Assembly (NCBI GenBank): GCA_947166355.1
Contig: CAMVDX010000002.1
Coordinates: 62,001 to 126,000, forward strand
DNA length: 64,000 bases
From: an uncultured Treponema sp.
GTDB taxonomy: Bacteria > Spirochaetota > Spirochaetia > Treponematales > Treponemataceae
Direction of reading: 5' to 3'
Positions 1-9,094 of the stretch are shown one piece after another. The position numbers and the translations under genes were made by a program. The notes below the pieces were generated by a model, which searched no databases, was not told where the DNA came from, and saw only the letters and a list, made by a program, of their open reading frames with translations. The number at the start of each line of letters is the position of its first letter. The stretch's first letter is position 1.

Positions 1-511
1 TGTCCGTTGCCATGCGGAATCTTTCTTGGCGGACGCAGCTTTGTAATGTTTTCCATCAGGCGCAGACGTTCAACTCCGCAAACCTTAAGAAAATACGAGC
101 TGTAATTCCGGCTTTCGTCGAACATGCTTAAAAGAATGTCTGTAATATCAATCATGTCAGAATCGCACGAAATACAATGGAAAACAGCGCGATTCATCAT
201 TGCCTGAAAACCTGCCGATTCAACCGGTGCTTTTATAATTTCGGGATTCGCATTTTCAGAAATTACAGGAAGCTGAGTTGTAAGGTAGTTGCTTATTTCT
301 GTTTTAAGCTCTTTTGTATCACCACCGCTGTTTTGCAAAAGCTGTTCAACAAATTCGTCGCGAATCGCAGTGGCAAGCACGTGCTCTGGTGTGAAAAATT
401 CGTGATGAAAATCCTTTGCAACAAGGAGCGATTCCGACAAAATTCGGCTGAGCATTGAACTCACCTTCATCTGCTTTACGCTTCCCGGCTGTTTTTCCTG
501 ATTACTCAACT
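1..511 (-). CDS. clpA: ATP-dependent Clp protease ATP-binding subunit ClpA, N-terminal part (truncated by window start)
   Basis: Reverse complement of 1-511 reads (TTG)SNQEKQPGSVKQMKVSSMLSRILSESLLVAKDFHHEFFTPEHVLATAIRDEFVEQLLQNSGGDTKELKTEISNYLTTQLP..., a Clp N-domain; lies directly after clpS with overlapping stop/start. Confidence 0.8.
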
Positions 512-852
512 TCTACCCTCAATGGAAAGCCCTGCTTGCGCGCAGCCTGAATAGTAAGATTTGTGCGCGAAACGGCAATATCATAAGTATAAACGCCGAC
601 AACGGAAGAGCCCTGTTCATGCACTGTGCGCATCAGTCCTTCTGCTTCGTCGTGAGATTTGTTAAAAATAGAAACCAGAACGTCTACAACAAACTCCATG
701 GTAGTAAAATCATCGTTATAAAAAACAACTTTGCGTTCCGGCGGCAGCATAATCGAAGTGTCTTCTGCAACTCCGCTTCCTGCCTGTGATATCTGATTAT
801 TATAATCACTCATGCCTATAATATAACACAAAAAAACGCAGAATTCTATCAA
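502..852 (-). CDS. clpS: ATP-dependent Clp protease adaptor ClpS (true start probably at the internal MSDYNNQ, ~813)
   Basis: PPERKVVFYNDDFTTMEFVVDVLVSIFNKSHDEAEGLMRTVHEQGSSVVGVYTYDIA is a typical ClpS core. Confidence 0.95.
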   Translation of the reverse strand: MIEFCVFLCYIIGMSDYNNQISQAGSGVAEDTSIMLPPERKVVFYNDDFTTMEFVVDVLVSIFNKSHDEAEGLMRTVHEQGSSVVGVYTYDIAVSRTNLTIQAARKQGFPLRVEVE

Positions 853-867
853 AATCTGTGTTATAAT

Positions 868-1662
868 ATGTTTATGGCTAAAAAGAAGTTTAATTTGAAT
901 ATTAAGGTTGCTTATGATGCGCCTGTGACTCTTTCTTTTGTGATTGTTTGTACAATTATCTTTCTATTGAATTTGCTTTTGGCAAAAAGCGGGAAGGCTG
1001 AAGGATTACAGAGCCTGCTGGCTTCTCCGACGAATCAGGGTGGAGTTCTGCCTTTCATCCCGTCGTCACCTGTTTCTTATCTTCGTCTTCTGTTTTATAT
1101 TTTTGGTGCGGGAGGGAAGGCTGCCAGTGCTTCGGTAATGTTTACCAATCTGATTTTGATTATGCTCCTTGGTCCCGCAATGGAAGAACGCTATGGTTCT
1201 GTAATTATCGGAATTATGATTTTTGTGTCGGCTTTGTTTTCAGGCGTACTCAATGCCTGCTTCTGCGAGACAAGTCTTGTTGGGGCTGTTCCTTTGGTAA
1301 GCATGATGATTTTTCTTAATGCATTTATGTCTTTTTCTAAAAAGAAGTTTCCGTTGTCGTTTGGAGTAGTAATGGTGCTTTTTATTGTGCTTCAGTCTGT
1401 GAGTGGGCTGGGGGCTGTAAAAATCATAATCTGTATTGCCGGCGGATTATGCGGAAGTCTCTTTGCTTTCCTGACTTCACCAAAAATGAAGGCAGAAAAA
1501 AAGAATAACAGTGGGGTAGCAGATTCCGGAAAAAAGCGTGGAGGGCTTTTAAGTCGTGCAGAAAAAGCTGCTTATGCAGAAGAGCTTGACCGTAACAGTC
1601 CGCGGAATAAAAAGTCTTCTGATGATGACGAGACTACAGTTGTCGGAACTCTCAAGTTTTAA
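868..1662 (+). CDS. rhomboid-like multi-pass membrane protein, probably catalytically inactive
   Basis: Several TM segments, LLGPAMEERYGS motif typical of rhomboid fold; the GxSG position reads GAVP. Confidence 0.65.
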   Translation: MFMAKKKFNLNIKVAYDAPVTLSFVIVCTIIFLLNLLLAKSGKAEGLQSLLASPTNQGGVLPFIPSSPVSYLRLLFYIFGAGGKAASASVMFTNLILIMLLGPAMEERYGSVIIGIMIFVSALFSGVLNACFCETSLVGAVPLVSMMIFLNAFMSFSKKKFPLSFGVVMVLFIVLQSVSGLGAVKIIICIAGGLCGSLFAFLTSPKMKAEKKNNSGVADSGKKRGGLLSRAEKAAYAEELDRNSPRNKKSSDDDETTVVGTLKF

Positions 1663-1802
1663 ATAGCCAAGTTTTCAACTTTCATAGAGAAAAATTCAAT
1701 CGTTCTCCAAAGGTCGTGGTATAATTAAAATAGATTGCCACGTCGCTCCGCTCCTCGCAATGACGTACTGGACTTCACGAGAGTCCTTGCAATGATGTAC
1801 TT

Positions 1803-2008
1803 GCAGCCCTTGCGAGAATAACGAAGCAAAACACAGCTTGTCGTCATTGCGAATGCAACAAACCACAGTACGCAGTCATTGCGAGCGTAACGAAGCAAAC
1901 CACAGCCTGTCGTCATTGTGAGTGTAACAAACCACAGTACGCAGTCATTGCGAGGGTAACGAAGCAAACCACAGCCTGTCGTCATTGCGAGCGTAGCGAA
2001 GCAATCTA
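1803..2008. repeat. tandem cluster of REP-like 'GTCATTGCGAG..GAAGCAA' units
   Basis: Successive 'gtcattgcgagcgtaacgaagcaaaccacagcctgtc' units of ~37 and ~32 bp; ORF 1725..1985 is a translation of the repeat. Confidence 0.85.
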
Positions 2009-2024
2009 TAATAAGGAGAACTCA

Positions 2025-3827
2025 ATGTTTTACAAAAACTTCAAAACCGTAACCTACTGCGTTGCCGGCTGGGTAAATCACATCACAGAAGAAGAGCTTC
2101 GAGAGCAGGCTGATTTTCTTCAGAAATACGTTGGCATAGACAAAATCTACCTTGAAACCTACCGCGACGAGTTTGCAAAAAAAGAGCAGCTTGATATGTT
2201 TAAGCGGGTTATGAAGGATTACGGAATTGAAGTTTCCGGCGGAATTACAACCGTTACTCCAGACCTAAATGAAAGCGACAAAAAACGTCAGCGCCTTTTT
2301 AATACCTTCTGTTATTGCAATGAGCCTATGCGGGCGCGGCTAAAAGAAGTTAGTGAATATACCGCGAGTCAGTTTGACGAGTTTATTATAGATGATTTCT
2401 TTTTTACCCAGTGCCAGTGCGAGGACTGTATTCGCGAAAAAGGCGAGCGCAGCTGGGAAGAGTTCCGCCTTGAGAAGATGATGGAGGTTTCCCGCGACCT
2501 GATTATCGGCCCTGCAAAAAAGGTAAATCCTAAGGTTCACATAATTATCAAATATCCTAACTGGCGCGAAAGCTTTGCACAGACCGGCTACAATCCGGGC
2601 CAGCAGCCTGAGATTTTTGATTCGATTTATACAGGAACCGAGACCCGTCATGGAGCTCAGACAGACCAGCATCTTCCCCGTTACCTCAGTTATTCTCTTA
2701 TGCGTTATTTTGAAAGTGTGGCTCCAGGGCGTAATGGCGGCGGCTGGTTTGATCCTTTTGATTGCGACAGAATTGATACTTATCTTGAGCAGGCTTATCT
2801 TACTGCCTTTGCAAAGCCAAAGGAAATTATGATGTTCTGCTGGCCGGCTCTGGCTGGAAATAAACGGGCAACTCCGCTCGGTTTTATGTATTCAAAACTG
2901 GATAAGATTGTAGAACAGCTTGGAGAACCAATTGGATTAAAAACTTATATTCCTTTTAATTCACAGGGTGAAGATCATCTGGAAGATTTTCTTGGCATGA
3001 TTGGTATTCCTATGGAGCCGGTCTGCGAGTTCCCGGCTTTCACTGAGGTGGCTGGAGCTGGTGTGAAGGCGGGTGCTAATAAAGTTCTGCTGACCGCCTC
3101 TGCCTTGAAAGATGAAAAGATAATGGAGAAAATTGAATCTTTTGTGCGCCAGGGTGGAAACGCTATTGTAACAAGCGGCTTTGTCATTGGAGCTTTGAAG
3201 AAATGGCCTAAGCAGCTTGGACAACTAACGGGCGTTAGTTATCGCGAACGCACGCTTACCGCAGATGAGTTCCATTACAATATAAATGGCAATTACAGAA
3301 CTGCCTATGTAAAGAGTTCTGTGCCGGTTACCTTCCCTTCGATCGAGCATCGTAATAATGCTACCTGGTCTGTGATGAATGCGGGTCACGGCGAGTATCA
3401 CGAAAGTATTTTGTGTTACGATACTTACGGTAAGGGTAGACTAACAATTTTGAATGTGCCTGATATGCCTTCTAAGCTTTACGATTTGCCTCAGCCGGTT
3501 CTTACTCAGATTCGACAGGAGCTGGATGTCTGTGGTGTTACAATTGATGGCGGAGCTGGAATATCACTTTTTGCCTATGATAATAAAAGTTTTGGTCTTT
3601 ACTGCTACACCTGGGATGGTTGTACACCTCAGGAATTTGATATTCATGTAAAGGGAGAAGTAAAAGAACTCCGCCGATTTTCTGATGGTGAAAAGCCTAT
3701 GCCTTGGACAATTCAATCTCTTGCGCCAATTGGTGTCCGTAAACTCAGCATGAATTCTGAAGAAAAAGAATCTTTATTTCATGTAAGGATTCAGCCGGGA
3801 GACTTTGTATTTTTTGAAGTAAAATAA
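2025..3827 (+). CDS. putative glycoside hydrolase-like protein (TIM-barrel-like N-terminus plus GATase/trimerisation-like region)
   Basis: 600 aa; VYxETYRDE-like barrel strands, FIIDDFFFTQCQCEDC, GAGVKAGANKVLLTASALKDEKIMEKIESFVRQGGNAIVTSGF reminiscent of GH42 trimerisation domain; next to GH31. Confidence 0.5.
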   Translation: MFYKNFKTVTYCVAGWVNHITEEELREQADFLQKYVGIDKIYLETYRDEFAKKEQLDMFKRVMKDYGIEVSGGITTVTPDLNESDKKRQRLFNTFCYCNEPMRARLKEVSEYTASQFDEFIIDDFFFTQCQCEDCIREKGERSWEEFRLEKMMEVSRDLIIGPAKKVNPKVHIIIKYPNWRESFAQTGYNPGQQPEIFDSIYTGTETRHGAQTDQHLPRYLSYSLMRYFESVAPGRNGGGWFDPFDCDRIDTYLEQAYLTAFAKPKEIMMFCWPALAGNKRATPLGFMYSKLDKIVEQLGEPIGLKTYIPFNSQGEDHLEDFLGMIGIPMEPVCEFPAFTEVAGAGVKAGANKVLLTASALKDEKIMEKIESFVRQGGNAIVTSGFVIGALKKWPKQLGQLTGVSYRERTLTADEFHYNINGNYRTAYVKSSVPVTFPSIEHRNNATWSVMNAGHGEYHESILCYDTYGKGRLTILNVPDMPSKLYDLPQPVLTQIRQELDVCGVTIDGGAGISLFAYDNKSFGLYCYTWDGCTPQEFDIHVKGEVKELRRFSDGEKPMPWTIQSLAPIGVRKLSMNSEEKESLFHVRIQPGDFVFFEVK

Positions 3828-3843
3828 TTAATCAGGAGATTTT

Positions 3844-6012
3844 ATGCTTACTGCTGTGCCAGGAAAATCAGATAGAATAGAAAATGTAATTTGCAATGAT
3901 GGTGGAGTTTTTCTTAGATCTGAAAAGTCTGTAATACGACTTGCCCTTTATTTTGAAGATGTACTTCGTGTGTCTTATAGCGAGACCGACTGCTTTGATA
4001 AAAAACAGGGTGAAGGTATGTTGCTTCCAGATTTACCTTTGCTCAGACAGGCAGATTTTTTCCTAAAAGAACTTGATGATGAAATTATTATTTCCACCAG
4101 AAAAATGGCAGTACATGTTCTTCGTGCTTCTGGAGCAATAAAGGTTTATAAGCTTTATGAAGATGGAAGTTCTGGTGAGATGGTGGAAAATCCAGCCTTT
4201 TCTGAAGCTCTTGAAAAAAGTCATTCAATCGAAAAGTTCGATGTTTATAAATCTGTCGGTCAGATAAAAACAGAAGAAATAAAAACTGCTGACGGCGTAA
4301 AAAAGCGAGTACTTGCAGCAGATAAGGAATATGTTGAAAGTCTTTATCATACAAAACTGAATTTGGCATTTGCTCCAGATGAAAAACTTTTTGGTCTTGG
4401 TCAGATGGAAGAAGGTGTGTGGGATTATCGCGGAACAACCCAATATCTGCATCAGGCTAATAAAAAAATTGCAATTCCATTTTTGATTTCCAGTCGTGGC
4501 TATGGTTTGCTTTTTACGACTCAAAGTCCATCTGTTTTTAGTGACAGTCAGTATGGTTCCTATTTTTATACAAATGCAGATTATTACCTTGATTATTTTG
4601 TGATTGCGCCGGAGTCCTTTTCAAAAATCATAGGCTGTATGCGTTCTCTTACCGGTAAAGCGACCTTGCCGCCGGACTTTGCCCTGGGCTATGTTCAGTC
4701 GCAGGAACGTTATGAAAGCCAGCAGGAGATTCTGGATACAGTGACAGAATTTAAAAAACGGGAGATTCCATTGAGTCTCATTGTTCTGGACTGGCTTTCC
4801 TGGGAAGATGGAATGTGGGGACAGAAATCCTTTGATAAAAAACGCTTCCCGGATATTCCTGCTATGGTAAAAAAGCTTCACGAAGATGATGTTCATTTTA
4901 TGATTTCCATCTGGCCTACGATGGACGAAAAATCAGAAAATTATAAAGAGATGAAGAAAGCGGGCACTTTACTTTCTGGTGTGAATATCTGTAATGCCTT
5001 TGATGAGGCTGGACGTAAGCTCTATTGGAGTCAGGTAAAAAGAGGTCTTGCAGACTTAGGAGTAGAAAGCTGGTGGTGTGATTCGAGCGAGCCTCTTACT
5101 CCGGAATGGAATCATATTGAAAAGCCTTTGCCCGAAAATATATTTCATGAATATCTGCAGGCAACCAGTGATATTATGCCGCCTCAAAAGGCAAATGCAT
5201 ACGGGCTTTATCATGCACGCGGAATGTTTGAAGGTCAAACCCGAGATTTCCCGGATCGGCCTGTGCTGACTCTTACTCGCAGCGGTTACCCTGGAAGTCA
5301 GCGCTACGGAGTTACCCTCTGGTCAGGTGATACCTCTGCGAAGTGGAGTGTCCTCAAAAATCAGGTGGTGCAGGCCTGCCAGTTTGGCCTTTCGGGTATT
5401 CCTTACTGGACAGTTGATATTGGAGCTTTTTTTGTAAAACGAGGAGAGGCCTGGTACTGGAATGGCGATTATCCTGAATCAGCTGCAGACCCGGCTTATT
5501 GTGAATTATATACAAGATGGTTTCAGTTTGGTGCTTTTCTTCCAATGTTCCGTGCGCATGGAACAGACTGCCGCCGCGAGCCCTGGGCTTTCTGTGATAA
5601 AACGAATGTTTTTTATGATACAATTGTTAGTTTTATCAAACTGCGTTACAAGCTCATGTCTTATATAAAACAGGTGGCTCAGCGGGTTAGTGATAATGAT
5701 GAAAGTTTTATCAGACCTCTGTTTATGGAATTCTCAGACAATGCAGTGTTTGATATTTCAACTCAGTTTATGTTTGGCCCTGATATTTTGGTTTGCCCGG
5801 TTACTGCTTCTTTTATTGATTTTGAAAAGTATGGAGTAACGGAGGGGGCTGTTCCTTATAAAACTTCACCTCTTGTTGATGTATATCTTCCTGCAGACTG
5901 CGACTGGTATGACTTCTGGACTGGCGAAAAATTAAAGGGCGGCCAGTGGATTAAGGCTGAGGCGCCGATTCAAAAAATGCCGCTCTTTGTGCGGGATGGA
6001 GCAGAAATCTAG
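3844..6012 (+). CDS. glycoside hydrolase family 31 (alpha-xylosidase/alpha-glucosidase type), probably C-terminally truncated
   Basis: SLIVLDWLSWEDGMWGQKSFDKKRFPD, WWCDSSEP nucleophile motif, LWSGDTSAKW, GIPYWTVDIGAFF. Confidence 0.9.
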   Translation: MLTAVPGKSDRIENVICNDGGVFLRSEKSVIRLALYFEDVLRVSYSETDCFDKKQGEGMLLPDLPLLRQADFFLKELDDEIIISTRKMAVHVLRASGAIKVYKLYEDGSSGEMVENPAFSEALEKSHSIEKFDVYKSVGQIKTEEIKTADGVKKRVLAADKEYVESLYHTKLNLAFAPDEKLFGLGQMEEGVWDYRGTTQYLHQANKKIAIPFLISSRGYGLLFTTQSPSVFSDSQYGSYFYTNADYYLDYFVIAPESFSKIIGCMRSLTGKATLPPDFALGYVQSQERYESQQEILDTVTEFKKREIPLSLIVLDWLSWEDGMWGQKSFDKKRFPDIPAMVKKLHEDDVHFMISIWPTMDEKSENYKEMKKAGTLLSGVNICNAFDEAGRKLYWSQVKRGLADLGVESWWCDSSEPLTPEWNHIEKPLPENIFHEYLQATSDIMPPQKANAYGLYHARGMFEGQTRDFPDRPVLTLTRSGYPGSQRYGVTLWSGDTSAKWSVLKNQVVQACQFGLSGIPYWTVDIGAFFVKRGEAWYWNGDYPESAADPAYCELYTRWFQFGAFLPMFRAHGTDCRREPWAFCDKTNVFYDTIVSFIKLRYKLMSYIKQVAQRVSDNDESFIRPLFMEFSDNAVFDISTQFMFGPDILVCPVTASFIDFEKYGVTEGAVPYKTSPLVDVYLPADCDWYDFWTGEKLKGGQWIKAEAPIQKMPLFVRDGAEI

Positions 6013-6056
6013 TCATTGCGAGGTGCTTTGCGATGAAGCAATCTATACAATGACGA
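6013..6056. repeat. REP-like element directly after GH31 stop
   Basis: tcattgcgaggtgctttgcgatgaagcaatctatacaatgacg, same family as other REPs in window. Confidence 0.75.
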
Positions 6057-6084
6057 AATCTGCGAATTTTGATAAACTATTTCC

Positions 6085-6567
6085 ATGAAGAAAACAAACG
6101 CAATGCGCATCCTTGATGGACTTGGAATTAATTACGAAACTGCCGAATACGAAGACGATGGTGAGCACGAGCTTGCAAAAGGTGCGGCACTACGCCTGTC
6201 CGAAAAACTCGGCGTTGCTCCTGAAACGGTTTTTAAAACAATCGTAATGCGTACCGAAACAAAAGAAATCTGCGTATTCTGTCAAAGTGCAGAATCAGAA
6301 ATAAATCTCAAAAAAGCCCGCCAGGCTGTTGGCTGCAAAGAGATAGGACCGGTTCGCCCGGAAGAGTTACTTGGTCTAACCGGCTACATCCGCGGCGGTT
6401 GCACTCCAATCGGCATGAAGAAAAAGTTCCGTACATTCATCGACGAAACTGTAATTCTTCACGATCAGGTTTGCATCAGCGGCGGACAGCGTGGCGTGCA
6501 AATCAAAATCGCTCCGAATGACCTTATAAAAGCAACCGATGCCACTGTGGTTGATCTGGAACTCTAG
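6085..6567 (+). CDS. ybaK: YbaK/EbsC-type Cys-tRNA(Pro) deacylase
   Basis: 160 aa; MRILDGLGINYE...FKTIVMRT...GGCTPIGMKKKFRTFIDET...SGGQRGVQIKIAPNDLI, typical YbaK. Confidence 0.92.
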   Translation: MKKTNAMRILDGLGINYETAEYEDDGEHELAKGAALRLSEKLGVAPETVFKTIVMRTETKEICVFCQSAESEINLKKARQAVGCKEIGPVRPEELLGLTGYIRGGCTPIGMKKKFRTFIDETVILHDQVCISGGQRGVQIKIAPNDLIKATDATVVDLEL

Positions 6568-6588
6568 GACAGGGAGACGGCTTGCCTC

Positions 6589-7977
6589 ATGCCCGACAAA
6601 ACTTACATTGCAATTGACTTAAAATCTTTTTATGCCTCTGTGGAATGCCGGGAACGTTTACTCGATCCGCTTACGACTAAACTTGTTGTGGCGGATAAAA
6701 GCCGTACCAGTAAAACAATCTGCCTTGCGGTAACGCCTGCTCTTAAGGCTTACGGGCTCAGCGGTCGGTCACGGCTTTTTGAGGTTGAGGCTAAGGCCCG
6801 CGAAATCAAACGGCAGACTGGAAAGGAGCTGGACTACATTGTGGCTCCTCCCCGCATGGCCTTATACATTCAGTATTCTACCCGTATTTATAATGTTTAC
6901 CTTCGCTATTTTTCTCCCGAAGATATTCACGTTTATTCTATTGATGAAGTTTTTATTGATGCGACATCGTATCTGCCATTTTATAAAATGACTGCTCATG
7001 AGCTTGCGGTAAAGGTAATCCGCGAGGTGTTGCACGAAACGGGAATTACTGCCACGGCCGGTATTGCTCCCAATCTCTTTTTGTGCAAGACCGCCATGGA
7101 TATTGTTGCAAAGCATATTCCGGCGGATAAGGACGGCGTGCGTATTGCTGAGCTTGATGTTATGGGATTTCGCCGCCAGCTCTGGAATCATAAGCCGCTT
7201 ACTGACTTCTGGCGGGTGGGGCGGGCAACGGCTCGTCGGCTCGATAAATATTTTATCCGTACTATGGGAGATATTGCCCGTACCTCACTGGAAAGTCCCG
7301 AGCTGCTTTTTAAGGAATTTGGAATTGATGCAGAGATTTTGATTGACCATGCCTGGGGCCTTGAACCGGTTGGTATGAAAGAAATCAAAAATTATAAGTC
7401 CGAAGCAAAAAGCCTTGGAAGCGGACAGGTGCTTCATGAGCCCTATACTTTTGAAAAAGCAAAAATCATTGTGCGCGAGATGGCGGAGCTTTTAGCCTTG
7501 GATTTGTTTAAGAAAAAACTTGTTGCAGAATCTGTAACCCTGCAGGTTGGGTATGATGTAGAAAGTTTGAATCTTAAAGATTTTGATGGCGAAGTTGTGC
7601 GCGACTTTTACGGCCGCGAGATTCCAAAACCTGCCCACGGAAGCGCTTCGCTGGGAAGTGAAACTAATTCATCGAAAGCAATAGTAGATGCTTTTGTGGG
7701 AATCTTTGAGAGGGTAGTGAATCCTGCCTGGCTGGTGCGCCGCGTGAATATTACTGCAAATAATACAAAATCTGAAAGCTTGCGGCAGCCGGGACTTTTT
7801 GATGAAGTTGATAAAAAAGAAGGCGGCCTGAATCAGGAGAAAGAAAATAACCTGCAGAAGGCACGTCTTGAAATCATGCGTAAGTATGGCAAAAACGCAA
7901 TCTTAAAAGGAATGGACCTGGAAGAAGGCGCCACAACAATCGACCGTAATTCTCAGATAGGAGGACACAAGGCGTGA
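6589..7977 (+). CDS. Y-family DNA polymerase (UmuC/UvrX-type)
   Basis: YIAIDLKSFYASVECRERLLDPLTTKLVVAD, VYSIDEVFIDATSYL, TATAGIAPNLFLCKTAMDIVAKH. Confidence 0.93.
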   Translation: MPDKTYIAIDLKSFYASVECRERLLDPLTTKLVVADKSRTSKTICLAVTPALKAYGLSGRSRLFEVEAKAREIKRQTGKELDYIVAPPRMALYIQYSTRIYNVYLRYFSPEDIHVYSIDEVFIDATSYLPFYKMTAHELAVKVIREVLHETGITATAGIAPNLFLCKTAMDIVAKHIPADKDGVRIAELDVMGFRRQLWNHKPLTDFWRVGRATARRLDKYFIRTMGDIARTSLESPELLFKEFGIDAEILIDHAWGLEPVGMKEIKNYKSEAKSLGSGQVLHEPYTFEKAKIIVREMAELLALDLFKKKLVAESVTLQVGYDVESLNLKDFDGEVVRDFYGREIPKPAHGSASLGSETNSSKAIVDAFVGIFERVVNPAWLVRRVNITANNTKSESLRQPGLFDEVDKKEGGLNQEKENNLQKARLEIMRKYGKNAILKGMDLEEGATTIDRNSQIGGHKA

Positions 7978-8219
7978 AAGACGCAAAACGTCATGCTGAA
8001 CTTGATTCAGCATCTATGAAAGAGATCCCGAAGGGGAGTGATGACAGTGATTCAAAATATTCCGACATCCTCGACTACGACTGGAATTATGATTCGCTGC
8101 CAAACCGCATGCCGCTTTCACAACGTGCAAAAATCTTCCTGCCCTTTGCGGCCCTTACAGGCTTTGACGAAGCAATCCAGAATACAATAAATCAGGAAAT
8201 TGCGGAGCTGGGGGAGTAA
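7974..8219 (+). CDS. YolD-like small protein, translationally coupled to Y-family polymerase
   Basis: GTGA overlap with upstream stop; C-terminal MPLSQRAKIFLPFAALTGFDEAIQ resembles YolD-like partners of UvrX/UmuC; N-terminus contains a repeat-derived insert. Confidence 0.7.
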   Translation: MKDAKRHAELDSASMKEIPKGSDDSDSKYSDILDYDWNYDSLPNRMPLSQRAKIFLPFAALTGFDEAIQNTINQEIAELGE

Positions 8220-8347
8220 TTTTCACCCTTTGATTTTTATACTTTACCCCGGCAAATCTGCAACTTACCAAAAAGCCTCTTGTGTCTTCCTGTTTTTGCC
8301 CTTATGATGCAAATGTAACTTGAAAAGCAGGTCTTTTGGAAGCTAAT

Positions 8348-9094
8348 ATGAATAAAGGAAAAGATAAACCAAAGGGTAAGACAAAAGGAGGCTCTATGGT
8401 CGGCAGAATTATTTGGGAACTTGTTAAATTTTGTATTACAGCTTTTATAATCACTAATATCGTAAATATCATTTTAATGGGGCCATTGCTGCCACGCTTT
8501 GAACGTCATGCTAAAGGCGGAAAATATTTTGTGAGCCCGACTGCCCAGACAGTAAGGACTCCGGCTGGCTCATATTTTGAATTTCAGCAGGGCGGCGGCT
8601 GTGCAGGTTTTTCATCAGCTTTTGTGCTTCGTCATAGTGGAGTGCAGATTGGCGGCGAAGAAGCCTTTAAGGAAGTGCCTTTTCAGATGAAGGGCGGACT
8701 TGCTTTTCCAAAGGGAATCACAGGCTTTTTCAAAAAACGCGGAATTAAAATGACAGCCTGCACAGGAAACTTTGCGGCTCTGCAAAATGAGCTTGAAAAG
8801 GGCAGACCGGTAATTGTTGTAATCCGCTCCTTTGTAAATAAGAGTTACCTGCATTTTGCAACTGTTACAGGTTATGACGAAGAAAAGCTTTACCTTGCAG
8901 ATTCAATTCAAAGCTGGGTAAATGTTGACAAGGATGGAAATCCTATAGAGCCAGCCCTCGACACAGCACAGACTAGTGGAGAATCAGTTTATTATAATAG
9001 AACAATTCCCGTAGAAGAGTTCAAAAAACTCTGGAATACTTCAATGCTGAAAATGCCTTTGTATAGAAATATGTTTTATGTTTGTAAAGGCTAA
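8348..9094 (+). CDS. membrane-anchored C39-like/papain-fold peptidase family protein
   Basis: N-terminal TM; GGGCAGFSSAFVLRH (Cys), SYLHFATVTGYDEEKLYLADS (His/Asp) typical of C39-like proteins. Confidence 0.7.
   Translation: MNKGKDKPKGKTKGGSMVGRIIWELVKFCITAFIITNIVNIILMGPLLPRFERHAKGGKYFVSPTAQTVRTPAGSYFEFQQGGGCAGFSSAFVLRHSGVQIGGEEAFKEVPFQMKGGLAFPKGITGFFKKRGIKMTACTGNFAALQNELEKGRPVIVVIRSFVNKSYLHFATVTGYDEEKLYLADSIQSWVNVDKDGNPIEPALDTAQTSGESVYYNRTIPVEEFKKLWNTSMLKMPLYRNMFYVCKG

Noticed and set aside
1725-1985. ORF 1725..1985 and ORFs in 26055-26403 and 42643-43069 (HCEERSDVAI-type peptides)
   Set aside because: Translations of REP-like repeats, not genes.
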